This document shows, piece by piece, positions 1 to 9,360 of a DNA stretch of 64,000 nucleotides (its first letter is position 1; the number at the start of each line of letters is the position of its first letter). The stretch is from Halopelagius fulvigenes (lineage in GTDB: Archaea; Halobacteriota; Halobacteria; Halobacteriales; Haloferacaceae), in assembly GCF_042662625.1 (NCBI RefSeq), contig NZ_JBHSXH010000015.1:310001-374000 (forward strand), given 5' to 3'. The translations under genes were made by a program, and so were the position numbers. The notes beneath the pieces are model-generated. The model saw only the letters and a program-made list of their open reading frames with translations. It did no database searches and was not told where the DNA came from.

Positions 1-396
1 GACGAGCAGATGGGCTGGGGCCACGAGGAGAAGGAACTCGCCGACCGAGTGCAGGAGGAGTACGACATCTACTACGACCCCGAGATGGTCGTAGACCACC
101 CCTACGCGGAGGGTATCTTGGACTACTGGCGCAAGCGCTACCAACTGGCGAAGCAGACGCCGTACTACTGGCAGACGCAGGGGCTCTCGCAGTCGGCGCA
201 GGTGAAAGAGACGCTGAAGTCCCTCGTCCACCCGCTGAACTACCTCGGTCGCACCCCCACCGCCGCCCTCACGAGAACCGGCGGAACCCTCGCGCAGGGC
301 GTCGGCCGGGTGCAGGGGTTGTTGGGAAACCGAATGCAGGAGTCCCCGAAGACGCCGACGACCGAGTACAAAGAGCCCGTGGGGGGAAAACAATGA
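1..396 (+). CDS. Glycosyltransferase (family 2-like), C-terminal part
   Basis: The reading frame is open from base 1 (Asp-Glu-Gln before the first Met at base 10), so the gene starts outside the window. The visible 131 residues begin with a GWGHEEKEL segment. This resembles the GWG-x-ED motif near the end of GT2/galactosyltransferase-like catalytic domains, and a Tyr/Trp-rich tail follows. I infer transfer of a sugar to a surface glycan or lipid carrier at the cytoplasmic membrane. The stop overlaps the next start by four bases (ATGA), so the two genes are translationally coupled and probably serve one sugar pathway. The family call rests on a short C-terminus only. Confidence 0.6.
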   Translation, partial: DEQMGWGHEEKELADRVQEEYDIYYDPEMVVDHPYAEGILDYWRKRYQLAKQTPYYWQTQGLSQSAQVKETLKSLVHPLNYLGRTPTAALTRTGGTLAQGVGRVQGLLGNRMQESPKTPTTEYKEPVGGKQ

Positions 397-1559
397 GTTA
401 CGACGTCGCCGTCGTCGGCACCGGCGCGAACCCCGAGGAGAAGGACACCGACGGGTTCGCCATGGCGTACCGACACGCGGAGGCGTACGACCGCCTCGAC
501 GCCTGCGAACTCGTCGCCTGCACCGACATCGTCCGCGAGAACGCCGAGGCGTTCGCCGACTACTGGGACATCGCGGATGGGAACGTCTACACGGAGCTCG
601 ACCGGATGCTCCGCGAGGTCGAACCCGACGTGGTGAGCGTCTGCGTCCCGCCGGCGTTCCACGCCGACATCGTCGTGCAGTGCGCCGAGAGTGGCGTCGT
701 CCGGGCCATCCACTGCGAGAAGCCGATGGCGAAGACGTGGGAGGGGTGCCGCCGGATGGTCGAACGCTGCGACGCCCACGGCGTCCAACTCACGTTCAAC
801 CACCAGCGACGCTTCGGCGGCCCGTTCCGCCGGGCGAAGGAACTCCTCGACGCGGGCGAGATAGGCTCGCTCCGACGCATCGAACTCGGCGGCAAGAACC
901 TCTACGACTACGGGTCGCACTACTTCGACCTCTGCGGGTTCTTCACCGACCAGAGCGACCCCCTCTGGGCGATGGCCGGCATCGACTACTCCCAGGAGAA
1001 CGTCCAGTTCGGCGTCCACAACGAGAACGGCGCTATCGCGCAGTGGCGCTACGAGAACGGCGTCCACGGCCTCGCCTCGACAGGCGAGTCGAGCATCATC
1101 CCCTGCGAGATTCGGCTCACCGGCACGGACGGGATGATAGACATCGGCGTCGACGACGGCCCCACGCTTCGGATGTTCAACGAGTCCTCGGGCGGGTGGA
1201 AGACGGTGGACGCCGACGGCGACGACATCCACTCGCCGAACTGGTCGAAACCCCGGACGGCGGCGCTGAAAATCGCCGAGCGCGTCCCCTTCCTCCCCGA
1301 GGAGTGGGTGAAGCAACCGACGTTCATCGACCGCGCGATAGCCGACGTGGTGGGCGCCCTCGACTCCGGCCGAAAACCCGAACTGGCCGCCGAGAACGTC
1401 GTCCAATCGACGGAACTGATATTCGCCTGCTGGGAGGCCGCCCGTCGGCGGACGAAGGTCGAACTCCCCCTCGACGTGGACGGCAACCCCCTCGAGGAGA
1501 TGGTCGAAGACGGCGAACTGCTGGCCGACGAGCCCGAGAAACCGAAACAGACGCCGTAA
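393..1559 (+). CDS. Gfo/Idh/MocA family NAD(P)-dependent sugar oxidoreductase
   Basis: 388 residues, the usual length for the family. The N-terminal Rossmann part starts VAVVGTGANPEEKDTDG, a variant of the GxGxxG dinucleotide loop. The hallmark EKPMAKTWEGC (EKP motif) lies near residue 110. The C-terminal half is the alpha/beta substrate domain with a GGKNLYDYGSHYFDL segment; the H-x3-D pattern there fits the catalytic region. Members oxidise or reduce a sugar hydroxyl, often on nucleotide-activated sugars or inositols. Coupling to a glycosyltransferase suggests surface glycan synthesis. The exact substrate cannot be read from sequence. Confidence 0.85.
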   Translation: MSYDVAVVGTGANPEEKDTDGFAMAYRHAEAYDRLDACELVACTDIVRENAEAFADYWDIADGNVYTELDRMLREVEPDVVSVCVPPAFHADIVVQCAESGVVRAIHCEKPMAKTWEGCRRMVERCDAHGVQLTFNHQRRFGGPFRRAKELLDAGEIGSLRRIELGGKNLYDYGSHYFDLCGFFTDQSDPLWAMAGIDYSQENVQFGVHNENGAIAQWRYENGVHGLASTGESSIIPCEIRLTGTDGMIDIGVDDGPTLRMFNESSGGWKTVDADGDDIHSPNWSKPRTAALKIAERVPFLPEEWVKQPTFIDRAIADVVGALDSGRKPELAAENVVQSTELIFACWEAARRRTKVELPLDVDGNPLEEMVEDGELLADEPEKPKQTP

Positions 1560-1676
1560 CCGGCGGCGCGGACGGACCGAGCGGCGAAGTACCTCTCCTC
1601 GACGGCCCGACGCGTCGGGCGCGCCTCCGATCGCTTCGGACGTAACTGTCATCCGAGAGACGGGCGTAGGCGATGC

Positions 1677-2426
1677 ATGGAGTGGACACCGCTCGTCGCA
1701 GAACCGGTGGCGCGGTTCCCCGTCCTCACCCCCCTCCTCGCCGTCGTCCTCGCGGCGGTTCACGTCGTCACGGCGTACGTTCCCCACAAGGCATCGCTGC
1801 GAAGCAGGCAGTTGCTCTCCATGGGCGCGGGAACGTCCGTCGCGTACGTGTTCGTCCTCCTCTTTCCGGAGGTCGCGAAGGCGGCCGCCGAGGTGCGCAC
1901 GATGTACGCGGGGCAGTTCTTCGCGGAGCAACTCGTCTTCCTCGCCGCGTTGGCCGGCCTCGTCGCGTTCTACGGATTGGAGGTGTACGCGGCGCACCGC
2001 ATCGACGGTCGATTCGAGTCGTCCCGCGGCGGATACACCATCCACCTCGGGAGTTTCACCGCCTACTCCGCGCTCATCGGCTACCTCCTCTTCCATCAGG
2101 AGGTGGAGGGCGCACCCAACCTCGTGTTGTACACGGTGGCGATGGGACTGCATTTCCTGAACTTCGACAGGGGGTTGGACCGCCGGCACGGGGACCGGTT
2201 CAGGTCCACCGGTCGCTGGATTCTGGCCGGCGCGACGCTCCTCGGCGCGGGCATCGGAATCGTGACGCACGTCGGCGAACTCGCCCTCGGGATGCTGCTC
2301 GCGTTCCTCTCCGGCGGGTTGGTGTTCAACACGTTCAAAGAGGAGGTGCCCGAGGTCGACAAGGGACTCTTCCCCCCGTTCTTCGCGGGCGCGGCCGTCT
2401 ACTCCGCCATCGTGCTCTTCATCTGA
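1677..2426 (+). CDS. Integral membrane protein, about seven segments, ZIP-like features
   Basis: 249 residues, mostly hydrophobic, with about seven or eight predicted membrane spans. The first loop reads RSRQLLSMGAGTSVAYVFVLLFPEV, and the small-residue stretch followed by LLFPE recalls ZIP-type metal transporters. His residues lie in YTIHLGSF, LLFHQEVEG and GLHFLNFD. The typical ZIP histidine helix is not clear, so transport is only a suggestion. It stands alone, 118 bp after the oxidoreductase and 60 bp before the next small membrane gene. Confidence 0.65.
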   Translation: MEWTPLVAEPVARFPVLTPLLAVVLAAVHVVTAYVPHKASLRSRQLLSMGAGTSVAYVFVLLFPEVAKAAAEVRTMYAGQFFAEQLVFLAALAGLVAFYGLEVYAAHRIDGRFESSRGGYTIHLGSFTAYSALIGYLLFHQEVEGAPNLVLYTVAMGLHFLNFDRGLDRRHGDRFRSTGRWILAGATLLGAGIGIVTHVGELALGMLLAFLSGGLVFNTFKEEVPEVDKGLFPPFFAGAAVYSAIVLFI

Positions 2427-2486
2427 GTCTCGCGAAGAGCGTCTCACCACCACTCTTATGCGACCCCTCGCCGAACCACCGAGCAA

Positions 2487-2939
2487 ATGAACCGTCCGCT
2501 CGCCGCCGTCGGGGGTGGATTCGTGGGAACGGTCGCGCTGAGCCTTTTGCTTTTACTGTTCGAGGTGGAGACGCGGTCGCGAATCCGCATGTTCGACGCC
2601 GTCGCGCGATTCGTCGGCGTCCCCGGCGACACCACTGTCGGATTTGTGCTCTTCGTCGTCGCCGGCGTCTTCGCGTGGCCGCTTCTGTTCGCCGCCGTCG
2701 AACAGTCGCTCCCCGGCGACGACCCCGCGATGAAAGGGATGGCCCTCGGAATCCTGCTTTGGGTGGCGTTCGTCCTCCTCGGACGCGGCGACCTCTCAGG
2801 GCCGATAATCGCCGCCTTCGCCGGCCTGACGCTCATGGCGCACCTCGCGTACGGATTCGTCCTCGGGAGCGCTTACGCCCGGTTCACGGGCGCGACACCC
2901 ACCCACGACGCCGGTACCGAATCGGAGATGAGGTGGTGA
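2487..2939 (+). CDS. Small four-span membrane protein (DUF6789-like) upstream of oxidase subunit I
   Basis: 150 residues with about four hydrophobic segments (near residues 5-25, 48-68, 82-98 and 106-128) and a short polar tail. Similar small proteins are commonly found next to haloarchaeal cytochrome oxidase genes, and that position is kept here: the oxidase subunit I gene starts 80 bp downstream on the same strand. A role in oxidase assembly or stability is inferred from position only. Confidence 0.7.
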   Translation: MNRPLAAVGGGFVGTVALSLLLLLFEVETRSRIRMFDAVARFVGVPGDTTVGFVLFVVAGVFAWPLLFAAVEQSLPGDDPAMKGMALGILLWVAFVLLGRGDLSGPIIAAFAGLTLMAHLAYGFVLGSAYARFTGATPTHDAGTESEMRW

Positions 2940-3019
2940 GAGACGTTCTCGGAAGCCTAGAACTGCCCTTTGAACTTATGCCCGTGTTCTCCCTACCCCC
3001 CTGACACGCACTTCGTGCG

Positions 3020-4972
3020 ATGCTATCGATGAATATTCCCCCCTTCGTCGTTCTCATCGTCGCCAGTCTCTTCGCCGCGAGCGTGGCGTACTGGCGGCGT
3101 CGTCGGAACGACGCGACGGCAGCGACCGAACTGCTCACCGACCGACTGCGGGCGGACGGCGGCGAACGACGTTCGCCCGACGACGAGGCGAACGAGACGT
3201 CCGCCACGGACGGCGGCGTTCCCCCGGCGGCGGGCATGCTGTTCAAGCGACAGCACAAGACGAGCAAACCCTACGGCCTGATGCGGTGGTTCACCACCGT
3301 GGACCACAAGGACATCGGATTTCTCTACCTCCTCTTCGGACTCGCGGCGGCGCTGTGGGGCGCGACGGACGCCTTCATGGTCCGGACGGAACTCGTTACG
3401 CCGAGTATAGACGTCTGGGACGCCGAGACGTACAACGCGCTGTTTACGACCCACGGGCTGACGATGCTCCTGTTCTTCGTGACGCCCGTGTTCAACGGCT
3501 TCGCGAACTACTTCCTCCCGCTGTTTCTCGACGCCGACGACATGGCGTACCCGCGAATCAACGCCATCGCCTTCTGGTTGGTCCCCCTCTCGTTCGTGAT
3601 GGTTCGCGCGGGACTCCTGACTGAGGTGTTGGCGAAGATCATCGACGTGTTCGGGCCGAGCCTCACCTTCCTCTACGCGTTGGAACCCCCGGCCACCGGG
3701 TGGACGCTGTACGTTCCGCTGTCGGTGCAGATACCGAACCCCCAGATCGACCTGCTGCTCCTCGGGTTGCACCTCTCGGGGATAGCGACGGTCATCGGCG
3801 CGATAAACATCATCGTCACCGTGTTCACCGAACGTGGCGAGGGTGTCACGTGGTCGGACATGGACATCTTCTCGTGGTCGATACTCACCACGAGCGGTCT
3901 CATCCTGTTCGCGTTCCCCCTCTTGGGGAGCGCGCTCTTGATGCTCATCGCCGACCGAAACTTCGGCACGACGTTCTACGCCGTCGAAGTGCAGGGGCCG
4001 ATACTGTGGCAGCACCTGTTTTGGTTCTTCGGCCACCCCGAGGTGTACATCCTCGTGTTACCCGCGTTCGGGTTGACGAGCCAGATCCTCCCGAAGTTCA
4101 GCGGTCGGACGCTGTTCGGCTACAAGTTCATCGTCTACTCGACGCTGGCCATCGGCGTCCTCTCGTTCGGCGTCTGGGCGCACCACATGTTCGCGACGGG
4201 CATCGACCCGCGGATCAAAGCCTCCTTCATGGTGGTCACGCTCTCCATCGCCGTCCCGTCGGCGGTGAAGACGTTCAACTGGATATCGACGATGTGGAAC
4301 GGCGACGTCAGACTCGCCGCGCCGATGCAGTTCCTCGTCGGCGGCATCGGCCTGTTCATCGTCGGCGGCGTCACCGGCGTCTTCCTCGCGTCGATTCCGG
4401 TCGACCTCCTCGTCCACGGGACGTACTACGTCGTCGCGCACTTCCACTTCTTCGTCGCCGGCATCATCGCCTTCTCGATGTTCGCCGCGTCGTACTACTG
4501 GTACCCGCTTTTCACCGGCCGGTGGTACAGCAGACGCCTCGCGAACATCCACGCGGCCCTGAGCATCTCGGGCGTCGTCGTGACGTTCACGCCGCTTTTC
4601 ATCATCGGGATGATGGGGCTCCCCCGCCGTTCGGCGTCGTACCCCGAGCAGTTCGCGCCGTTGCAACAGGTCGCCTCGTTCGGCGCACTCCTCATCGCCC
4701 TCAGCGTCGGCGTCTGGCTCTTCAACATGGTCCAGTCGTACCGCGTCGGACCGCGGATCCGGAGCGCGGACCCGTGGAACCTCAAGGCGACGGGGCAGTT
4801 CTCCAACGAGTGGCAGTGGTTCGAACGGCGACTCGAACAGGAGTTCGACTACGTCGTCGCCGACGAGGGGTCGGAACTCGACACGGGCCGAAACCGGACG
4901 GACAACCCCGAACGCTCCTCCGAGACCGAGGACGAGGGGACGCAGGGGGCGTCGGCGGAAGACGACTACTGA
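3020..4972 (+). CDS. coxA: Cytochrome c oxidase subunit I (A-type heme-copper oxidase)
   Basis: 650 residues: an N-terminal anchor, a polar linker to about residue 75, a 12-helix core, and an acidic C-terminal tail. Metal ligands are visible. H145 in TTHGLTM and H476 in VAHFHFF fit low-spin heme, and H474 fits the high-spin heme. H339 in FFGHPEVY plus H388/H389 in WAHHMF fit CuB. Y343 follows H339 by four residues, as in the His-Tyr crosslink, and E341 marks the D-channel glutamate of A1-type enzymes. It reduces oxygen to water while pumping protons in the membrane. Subunits II and III are not adjacent, so they must be encoded elsewhere. The N-terminal extra helix is longer than in bacterial enzymes. 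Confidence 0.95.
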   Translation: MLSMNIPPFVVLIVASLFAASVAYWRRRRNDATAATELLTDRLRADGGERRSPDDEANETSATDGGVPPAAGMLFKRQHKTSKPYGLMRWFTTVDHKDIGFLYLLFGLAAALWGATDAFMVRTELVTPSIDVWDAETYNALFTTHGLTMLLFFVTPVFNGFANYFLPLFLDADDMAYPRINAIAFWLVPLSFVMVRAGLLTEVLAKIIDVFGPSLTFLYALEPPATGWTLYVPLSVQIPNPQIDLLLLGLHLSGIATVIGAINIIVTVFTERGEGVTWSDMDIFSWSILTTSGLILFAFPLLGSALLMLIADRNFGTTFYAVEVQGPILWQHLFWFFGHPEVYILVLPAFGLTSQILPKFSGRTLFGYKFIVYSTLAIGVLSFGVWAHHMFATGIDPRIKASFMVVTLSIAVPSAVKTFNWISTMWNGDVRLAAPMQFLVGGIGLFIVGGVTGVFLASIPVDLLVHGTYYVVAHFHFFVAGIIAFSMFAASYYWYPLFTGRWYSRRLANIHAALSISGVVVTFTPLFIIGMMGLPRRSASYPEQFAPLQQVASFGALLIALSVGVWLFNMVQSYRVGPRIRSADPWNLKATGQFSNEWQWFERRLEQEFDYVVADEGSELDTGRNRTDNPERSSETEDEGTQGASAEDDY

Positions 4973-5296
4973 CTACCGGTTGCCGGGGGTTCGGGGGTCC
5001 ACCCGCCCCTCCCGGACGCGTTCGTCGTCTACGAACCGGTGGCTGTCGGTTCGTCTGTCCACGAGGAGCGCCACGTCGGCGGCGTCGTACAGCGTGAAGA
5101 AGGTGTCCCAATCGACCGCCCTGCTCGCGTCTCTCTCGTCCACGAGGTCAAGGCGCACCGACCCGCCGGGCGTCGCCGCGACGACGGGGCGCTTCCTGGC
5201 GGCGGCGGCCCACCCCTCGATCGCGCTCCGCTCCGAGAGCGCGTGTTCGGCTGACGGGTCCCTCGCCTGTCTGTCGGTGTCGTTCTCGGGAGGCAT
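4973..5296 (-). CDS. Small haloarchaeal protein with W-x2-FF-x3-YD motif
   Basis: 107 residues from the ATG at 5296. Longer upstream starts in this frame run into the next gene's antisense and have poor composition. The C-terminal half reads VDWDTFFTLYDAADVALLV, then an SHRFV segment. This resembles many short haloarchaeal proteins of the form W-x-x-FF-x-x-(F/Y)-x-x-x-x-LA-x-x-Y. Their function is unknown. It ends against the oxidase gene's stop in tail-to-tail orientation and may be co-transcribed with the upstream flavoprotein (122 bp gap). Confidence 0.6.
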   Translation of the reverse strand: MPPENDTDRQARDPSAEHALSERSAIEGWAAAARKRPVVAATPGGSVRLDLVDERDASRAVDWDTFFTLYDAADVALLVDRRTDSHRFVDDERVREGRVDPRTPGNR

Positions 5297-5418
5297 CGTC
5301 TCCGTGTCGTTGCCGCGGCACGGTGACGGTTCTCCTGCTTGCGATGGCAAGGACGCGTCGTCGCGGGACGGCCTCGCTCCGAAGTCGGGATCCGCTTGAA
5401 GGGCCGCGTTCGCGGGAC

Positions 5419-6558
5419 TCAGCCGTCCGTTCGCACGCCGAGTTCCTCCTCGGCCAGTTCCGCGGCTTGCCGAATCGACCCGACGGAGGTGAGGTGTCCC
5501 GCGCCGACGGACGTCTTCATCGCCTTCGCGGGCGCGCCGGTGAACACCTTCGGGCCGAGTTGGGCCACTGCGCCGTCGCCGACGGAGACGATCCACCCCG
5601 GCACGTCGAACCGGTAGGGGTCGAGTCGCGGGGCGAAGTCGTCGCCGCCGCCCCGTTCGTGTTCGACCAGTCGGGCGACGTTCGTCGCCACCGTCCGCGC
5701 CTCCCGGATGGCCGCCGAGGCGGACGCGGGGACGGCCTCCCCGTCGGCGTCCACCGCCCGCGCGGCGTCGCCGACGACGAACGTCCGGTCGTCGAGTCGC
5801 AGGTCGCTCCTGACGAGGGGTCGGTCCCCGCCCATCGCCGCCGCGCCGGTGATGCCGCCGGTCCAGACGAACACGTCCGCCGGGAGCGTCTCGGCGTCCG
5901 TCTCGACGGCGTCGGCAGTGGCCCGGACGACGGGCGTCTCAGTCCGCACGTCGACGCCGCGGGCGGTCAGTTCCTCGCGCACCGCGTCGCGGAAGTTCTC
6001 CGGGAAGTTCGGCGCGACGTCGCCGAGTCGTTCGAGGACGGTCACGTCGGCGTCGAGATTCTCCTCGCGCGCGAGTGCGGCGAGTTCGCCCGCCGTCTGG
6101 ACGCCCGAGAGGCCCGCCCCGCCGACGACGATTCGCACACCCTCGCCCGCGTCGAGGACCGCATCGCGGATGGCGAGGGCGTCGTCGACTCGCTTCAGCG
6201 GGTGCGAGTGCTCCTCGACGCCGGGAAGCCCGTAGTACGCCGTCTCCGCGCCGAGGCAGACGGCGGCGTAGTCGTAGGAGAGGGAGTCGTCGCCCTCGAA
6301 GTACACCTCGCGGGCGTCCCTGTCGAGGCGTTCGACGCGCGCCACCCGCGGTTCGGCCCGGTCGAACATCTCCGTCAGGGGGACTCGGATGGCGTCGGCG
6401 ACGCTCGGTCTGCGGATGACCCGGTGGACCTCGTGTTGGACGAGGTGGGCGTCGGACTCGTCCACGACGACGAGTTCGGCCTCGGACGGGAGGCTCGATT
6501 CGAGTCGGCGAGCGAGCGTCACGCCGGCGTAGCCCGCGCCGAGTACCAGAATTCGCAT
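5419..6558 (-). CDS. NAD(P)/FAD-dependent oxidoreductase, type II NADH dehydrogenase-like
   Basis: 379 residues. The N-terminus MRILVLGAGYAGVTLARRL is the FAD-binding GxGxxG fold. A second dinucleotide motif GGAGLSGVQTAGEL (near residue 146) binds NAD(P)H. The FAD phosphate/ribose motif FVVGDAARA lies near residue 282. These are the marks of NDH-2/pyridine nucleotide-disulfide family enzymes, which move electrons from NADH to quinone at the inner membrane face without pumping protons. Sulfide:quinone reductase relatives are an alternative, but no conserved redox Cys pair is seen, which favours NDH-2-like. Confidence 0.85.
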   Translation of the reverse strand: MRILVLGAGYAGVTLARRLESSLPSEAELVVVDESDAHLVQHEVHRVIRRPSVADAIRVPLTEMFDRAEPRVARVERLDRDAREVYFEGDDSLSYDYAAVCLGAETAYYGLPGVEEHSHPLKRVDDALAIRDAVLDAGEGVRIVVGGAGLSGVQTAGELAALAREENLDADVTVLERLGDVAPNFPENFRDAVREELTARGVDVRTETPVVRATADAVETDAETLPADVFVWTGGITGAAAMGGDRPLVRSDLRLDDRTFVVGDAARAVDADGEAVPASASAAIREARTVATNVARLVEHERGGGDDFAPRLDPYRFDVPGWIVSVGDGAVAQLGPKVFTGAPAKAMKTSVGAGHLTSVGSIRQAAELAEEELGVRTDG

Positions 6559-6645
6559 ACGGTCGCTTGGCGCGCCGCGACCAAAGAGCGTGCGGGTCGC
6601 CGGGCCGAACGGTCGGGCGGAGTCGCGCGGGGCGGAGGAACCGCC

Positions 6646-7620
6646 TCAGAAGAGGGCGTCGGACTCGGGGAGAATCTCGGCGGGGCCGCCGACGGACCAG
6701 ACGTCCGTCTCCACGTCGCACGCCGCGACGGCGGACTCGACGCGTTCGACGTGTTCCTCGGTCGTGTTCACGTAGACGCTCGCACCCGTGTCCGTCGAGA
6801 AGTATACCGGGACGTCCTCCTCCTCGCGGAGTTCACGCACGGCGTTGAACACGGCGATGGTCCGCGGTTGCCAGTACACCCACCCGGCGGGGCCGGTCAT
6901 CGTCGTCGCCGTCAGCGACAGCGAGTCGTGTTCGGCCAACTCGAACGCCCGGTCGAAGTCCGCCTCGCGGAGGGCGTCGCGCATCGTCTGTAACTGCTCG
7001 TGGACGTGCGCCATCCGCGCCTCGAACATGTGGCTCTCCGCGGCCTCCTCGTGGGCCTGTTCGGTCTCCTTGTAGGCGGGGACGTGCGCCGCGACGATTC
7101 GCAGGTCGTCTTCGAGGTCGGACTCGATGCGCTCCGATCGGCAGTCCTCGTCGTTGAGTCCGGCGTACAGGTGGGAGAACGCGCCGGTCACCGCGCGCGC
7201 CGCCGAGGAGGACCCGCGACGGGCGATCGTCGAGATATCGGGGCGGGAGAGGTCGAGGCCGGCGGCCTCGGCGAGGGCCATCGCCGCGGCGGCGAACCCC
7301 GACGAGGACGACCCGAAGCCGATGTTCGAGGGGAAGGAGTTCTCGCTCTCCAGTCTGACCGCGTGGTCGAACTCGGCGAGTCCGCGGACGTGGTCCACGA
7401 CGGCGTCGATGCGTTCCGCGCCGCGGCCCGTCACTTCCTCGCCGCCGATGCGGTAGACGTCCTCGGCGGCGTCGGGTCGGAACTCCACCGTCGTCTTCGT
7501 GTGCGTCGGGGCGGTGCAGACGCTGATACTGTCGTGGTAGGGGAGTCGCAACTCCTCGTCTCGCATCCCGTGGTACTTTACGAGACCCTGAATCGGGTGT
7601 GCCTTCGCGGTGGCCTTCAT
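6646..7620 (-). CDS. mvaD: Phosphomevalonate decarboxylase (haloarchaeal mevalonate pathway)
   Basis: 324 residues with the GHMP-fold signature of mevalonate diphosphate decarboxylases: KAHPIQGLVKYHGMRD at the N-terminus, the Gly/Ser-rich loop IGFGSSSSGFAA (near residue 97), and SSSAARAVTGAFSHL (near 132) containing the SAARS-like loop. Known work on Haloferax volcanii shows the haloarchaeal member acts on mevalonate 5-phosphate rather than the diphosphate, making isopentenyl phosphate for archaeal lipid synthesis. That substrate is transferred from family knowledge, not seen here. It stands 87 bp before the flavoprotein on the same strand. Confidence 0.9.
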   Translation of the reverse strand: MKATAKAHPIQGLVKYHGMRDEELRLPYHDSISVCTAPTHTKTTVEFRPDAAEDVYRIGGEEVTGRGAERIDAVVDHVRGLAEFDHAVRLESENSFPSNIGFGSSSSGFAAAAMALAEAAGLDLSRPDISTIARRGSSSAARAVTGAFSHLYAGLNDEDCRSERIESDLEDDLRIVAAHVPAYKETEQAHEEAAESHMFEARMAHVHEQLQTMRDALREADFDRAFELAEHDSLSLTATTMTGPAGWVYWQPRTIAVFNAVRELREEEDVPVYFSTDTGASVYVNTTEEHVERVESAVAACDVETDVWSVGGPAEILPESDALF

Positions 7621-7679
7621 GCACCTACGCGGGAGTGACTCCCGGTTAAACGTCCCGATGGGTCACGAGGAAGGGTCGC

Positions 7680-7805
7680 TCAGTCGTCGGACGGTTCTTC
7701 CGCCTTCGTCTCCGCCTCCGGCCCGCGTTGCCAGACGTTCGTGACGGGTTCGCCGGACGGCGGCGTGTGACTGACGTGCTTCATCGAGGTTCGGTCCGAG
7801 TTCAT
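7680..7805 (-). CDS. 41-residue conserved haloarchaeal protein (MKHVSHTPPSGE type)
   Basis: Short acidic protein with the central MKHVSHTPPSGEPVTNVWQRGPE stretch seen in many tiny haloarchaeal proteins of unknown function. ATG starts are available at 7805 and 7784; the first gives 41 residues. It is separated by 59 bp from the downstream decarboxylase. A TATA-like CTTATACACC lies on the minus strand about 70 bp upstream. No function is assigned. Confidence 0.55.
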   Translation of the reverse strand: MNSDRTSMKHVSHTPPSGEPVTNVWQRGPEAETKAEEPSDD

Positions 7806-8266
7806 CGTGATATCTCTTCTCGTGGGGCGGCTTAACGCTTCGCTGGATATGCCTAGTACCTTCATTAGCATACTTAGGTGTATAAGGTGGACGAGACGCG
7901 GTGGCGCTCCGCTACCGCCAGAACGCCGCAGAAGAGGACGCGCGAGGAGAAGACGAGGCCGGAACCGGCGCTTTCGAACTGATCTCTGGTAACATCACGT
8001 TACTGCCTACTCTCCCGAACTAATATATCACTTCACGGACAATGGGGCAACCGGGTGACGCAGGTGTTACGTGGTCACGACGACGAAACTTTGATTATGG
8101 ATTGGACTTAATCAACGCGACACATTCCGAAATTTATCCCCTGAGCGTGCGAATCATCGGAACTTCGAGCCGAGTGGTATCCAAATGAAAACTTGCCCCC
8201 ACCGTCGAATCCCCCGTCGAACCGCCCCCATGAATTGTGCCCGAACCAACAGGAGCCCTCTCGAAC
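7806..8266. promoter_or_regulatory. AT-rich divergent intergenic region with an inverted repeat
   Basis: A 461-bp stretch without a convincing gene, between divergent genes. It has AT-rich promoter-like patches (near 7863-7890 and 8020-8145). A perfect 7-bp inverted repeat TTGATTA/TAATCAA at 8091-8097 and 8109-8115 (11-bp spacer) lies about 150 bp before the regulator start. It could be the operator of the downstream winged-helix regulator (inference). Confidence 0.4.
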
Positions 8267-8929
8267 ATGTCTGAAACGTGGGACGCCGCGGGATACATCG
8301 CGAGTTCCCGCTACCGACTCGCGGTCTGTAAGTTGCTCGCGCGGAACGGACCGGACCTGCCCTCGCGGATAGCCGAGGAACTGGACTTGGCCCAACCGCA
8401 CGTCTCGCGTGCGCTCTCGGAACTCCGCGAGAGAGACATCGTCGAACTACTCGTCCCCGAGTCCCAGCAGAAAGGGCGGCTGTACGGCCTCACCGGGGAC
8501 GGTCAGGCCGCCCTCGCCCGACTGCGCGGACAGGCGGTGAACGTCGAGTTCGTCGACGAGTCGCGTTTCCCCCACGCGAACCTCCTCGACTACCTCCTCG
8601 ACGCTCACGAGTCCGAACTCCGACTCGCTATCTCCCACCACGAGGACCGGACGGACGTCTACCTCGCCGCCGACGCCGCCGCGCGCACCCACGACGAGGA
8701 GTCGATTTCGAGCCTCGTCGCGTCGCTGGAAACTGACGGCTGCGACGGCGTCGAGTCCTCCGTCGTCGGACGGACGACGTTCGTCGTCCGCGGACTCGAA
8801 GGCGCGACGCTGGTCCAACTCCCCACGGACTGCGACGAAGACGTGTTCCTCTCGCTCGAACGAGGGGCCGACGTCTCCGTCGAATCGTTCGTCGAGAACT
8901 GCCAAGCGCACCTCTCCACCGAGAACTAA
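8267..8929 (+). CDS. Winged helix-turn-helix transcriptional regulator
   Basis: 220 residues from ATG 8267, with AGGAG 11 bases upstream at 8251-8255. An in-frame GTG at 8237 is less likely. The N-terminal wHTH spans roughly residues 10-80: SSRYRLAVCKLLARNGPDLPS, then IAEELDLAQPHVSRALSEL as recognition helix, and a wing at KGRLYGLTGDG. The rest is a haloarchaeal-type sensor domain of unknown ligand. It is a DNA-binding repressor or activator. The next operon starts 537 bp downstream and could be a target. Confidence 0.8.
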   Translation: MSETWDAAGYIASSRYRLAVCKLLARNGPDLPSRIAEELDLAQPHVSRALSELRERDIVELLVPESQQKGRLYGLTGDGQAALARLRGQAVNVEFVDESRFPHANLLDYLLDAHESELRLAISHHEDRTDVYLAADAAARTHDEESISSLVASLETDGCDGVESSVVGRTTFVVRGLEGATLVQLPTDCDEDVFLSLERGADVSVESFVENCQAHLSTEN

Positions 8930-9305
8930 CCGTCGCCTGCCTCCGAACGGGCGAATTCGTCGAAAGAGCGCACTGTCGGTGAGTCGAACATATCGGAGTT
9001 TGACGGGCGATACTAAGACGGGAAGGTGTTTAATCACGTAACAGACGTCCATACGTGTATTATAACAACGACTTTGTGTTCGGTCCTCCATCCGTCACTC
9101 GGCGTGGACCACCGCTCCGTCCACGAGTCAGTATCGAGTGCCGTCGTCACCGGGTTCACGCCGTCGAAGATACCATGTCCGTGCCGGCGACCGTTCGCCG
9201 CGGCCGCCGCTTTTCGTCTTTTCCGCCGGTTCGAGGCGTCAGTCACCGATTTCTCTCCTCTGGACCGCGCGGGCCGCGGAAACTGCCGCTCACCGTCCGT
9301 TAGTT

Positions 9306-9360
9306 GTTGTAATATTCTACTACAAGAGAAACGGCGGAGTAGTTTGTAGAAATTTACAAC
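9306..9360. promoter_or_regulatory. Imperfect 15-bp inverted repeat upstream of the COG1361-RND-TrmB operon
   Basis: Arms GTTGTAATATTCTAC (9306-9320) and GTAGAAATTTACAAC (9346-9360) match at 13 of 15 positions, separated by 25 bp. They lie about 107 bp before the operon start at 9467. A TATA-like CCTTATGTAG follows at 9362-9371. The rest of the 8930-9466 gap shows AT-rich tracts and only short ORFs with no coding signs. This is a candidate operator for the operon's own TrmB-like regulator or for the regulator at 8267. Confidence 0.45.

Noticed and set aside
240..2486. Minus-strand open frame of 748 codons opposite the first three genes
   Set aside because: It is the antisense of well-supported genes. 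Long antisense frames are normal in GC-rich haloarchaeal DNA. Its composition (Arg/Val/Glu/His-rich, no domain) is that of a shadow.
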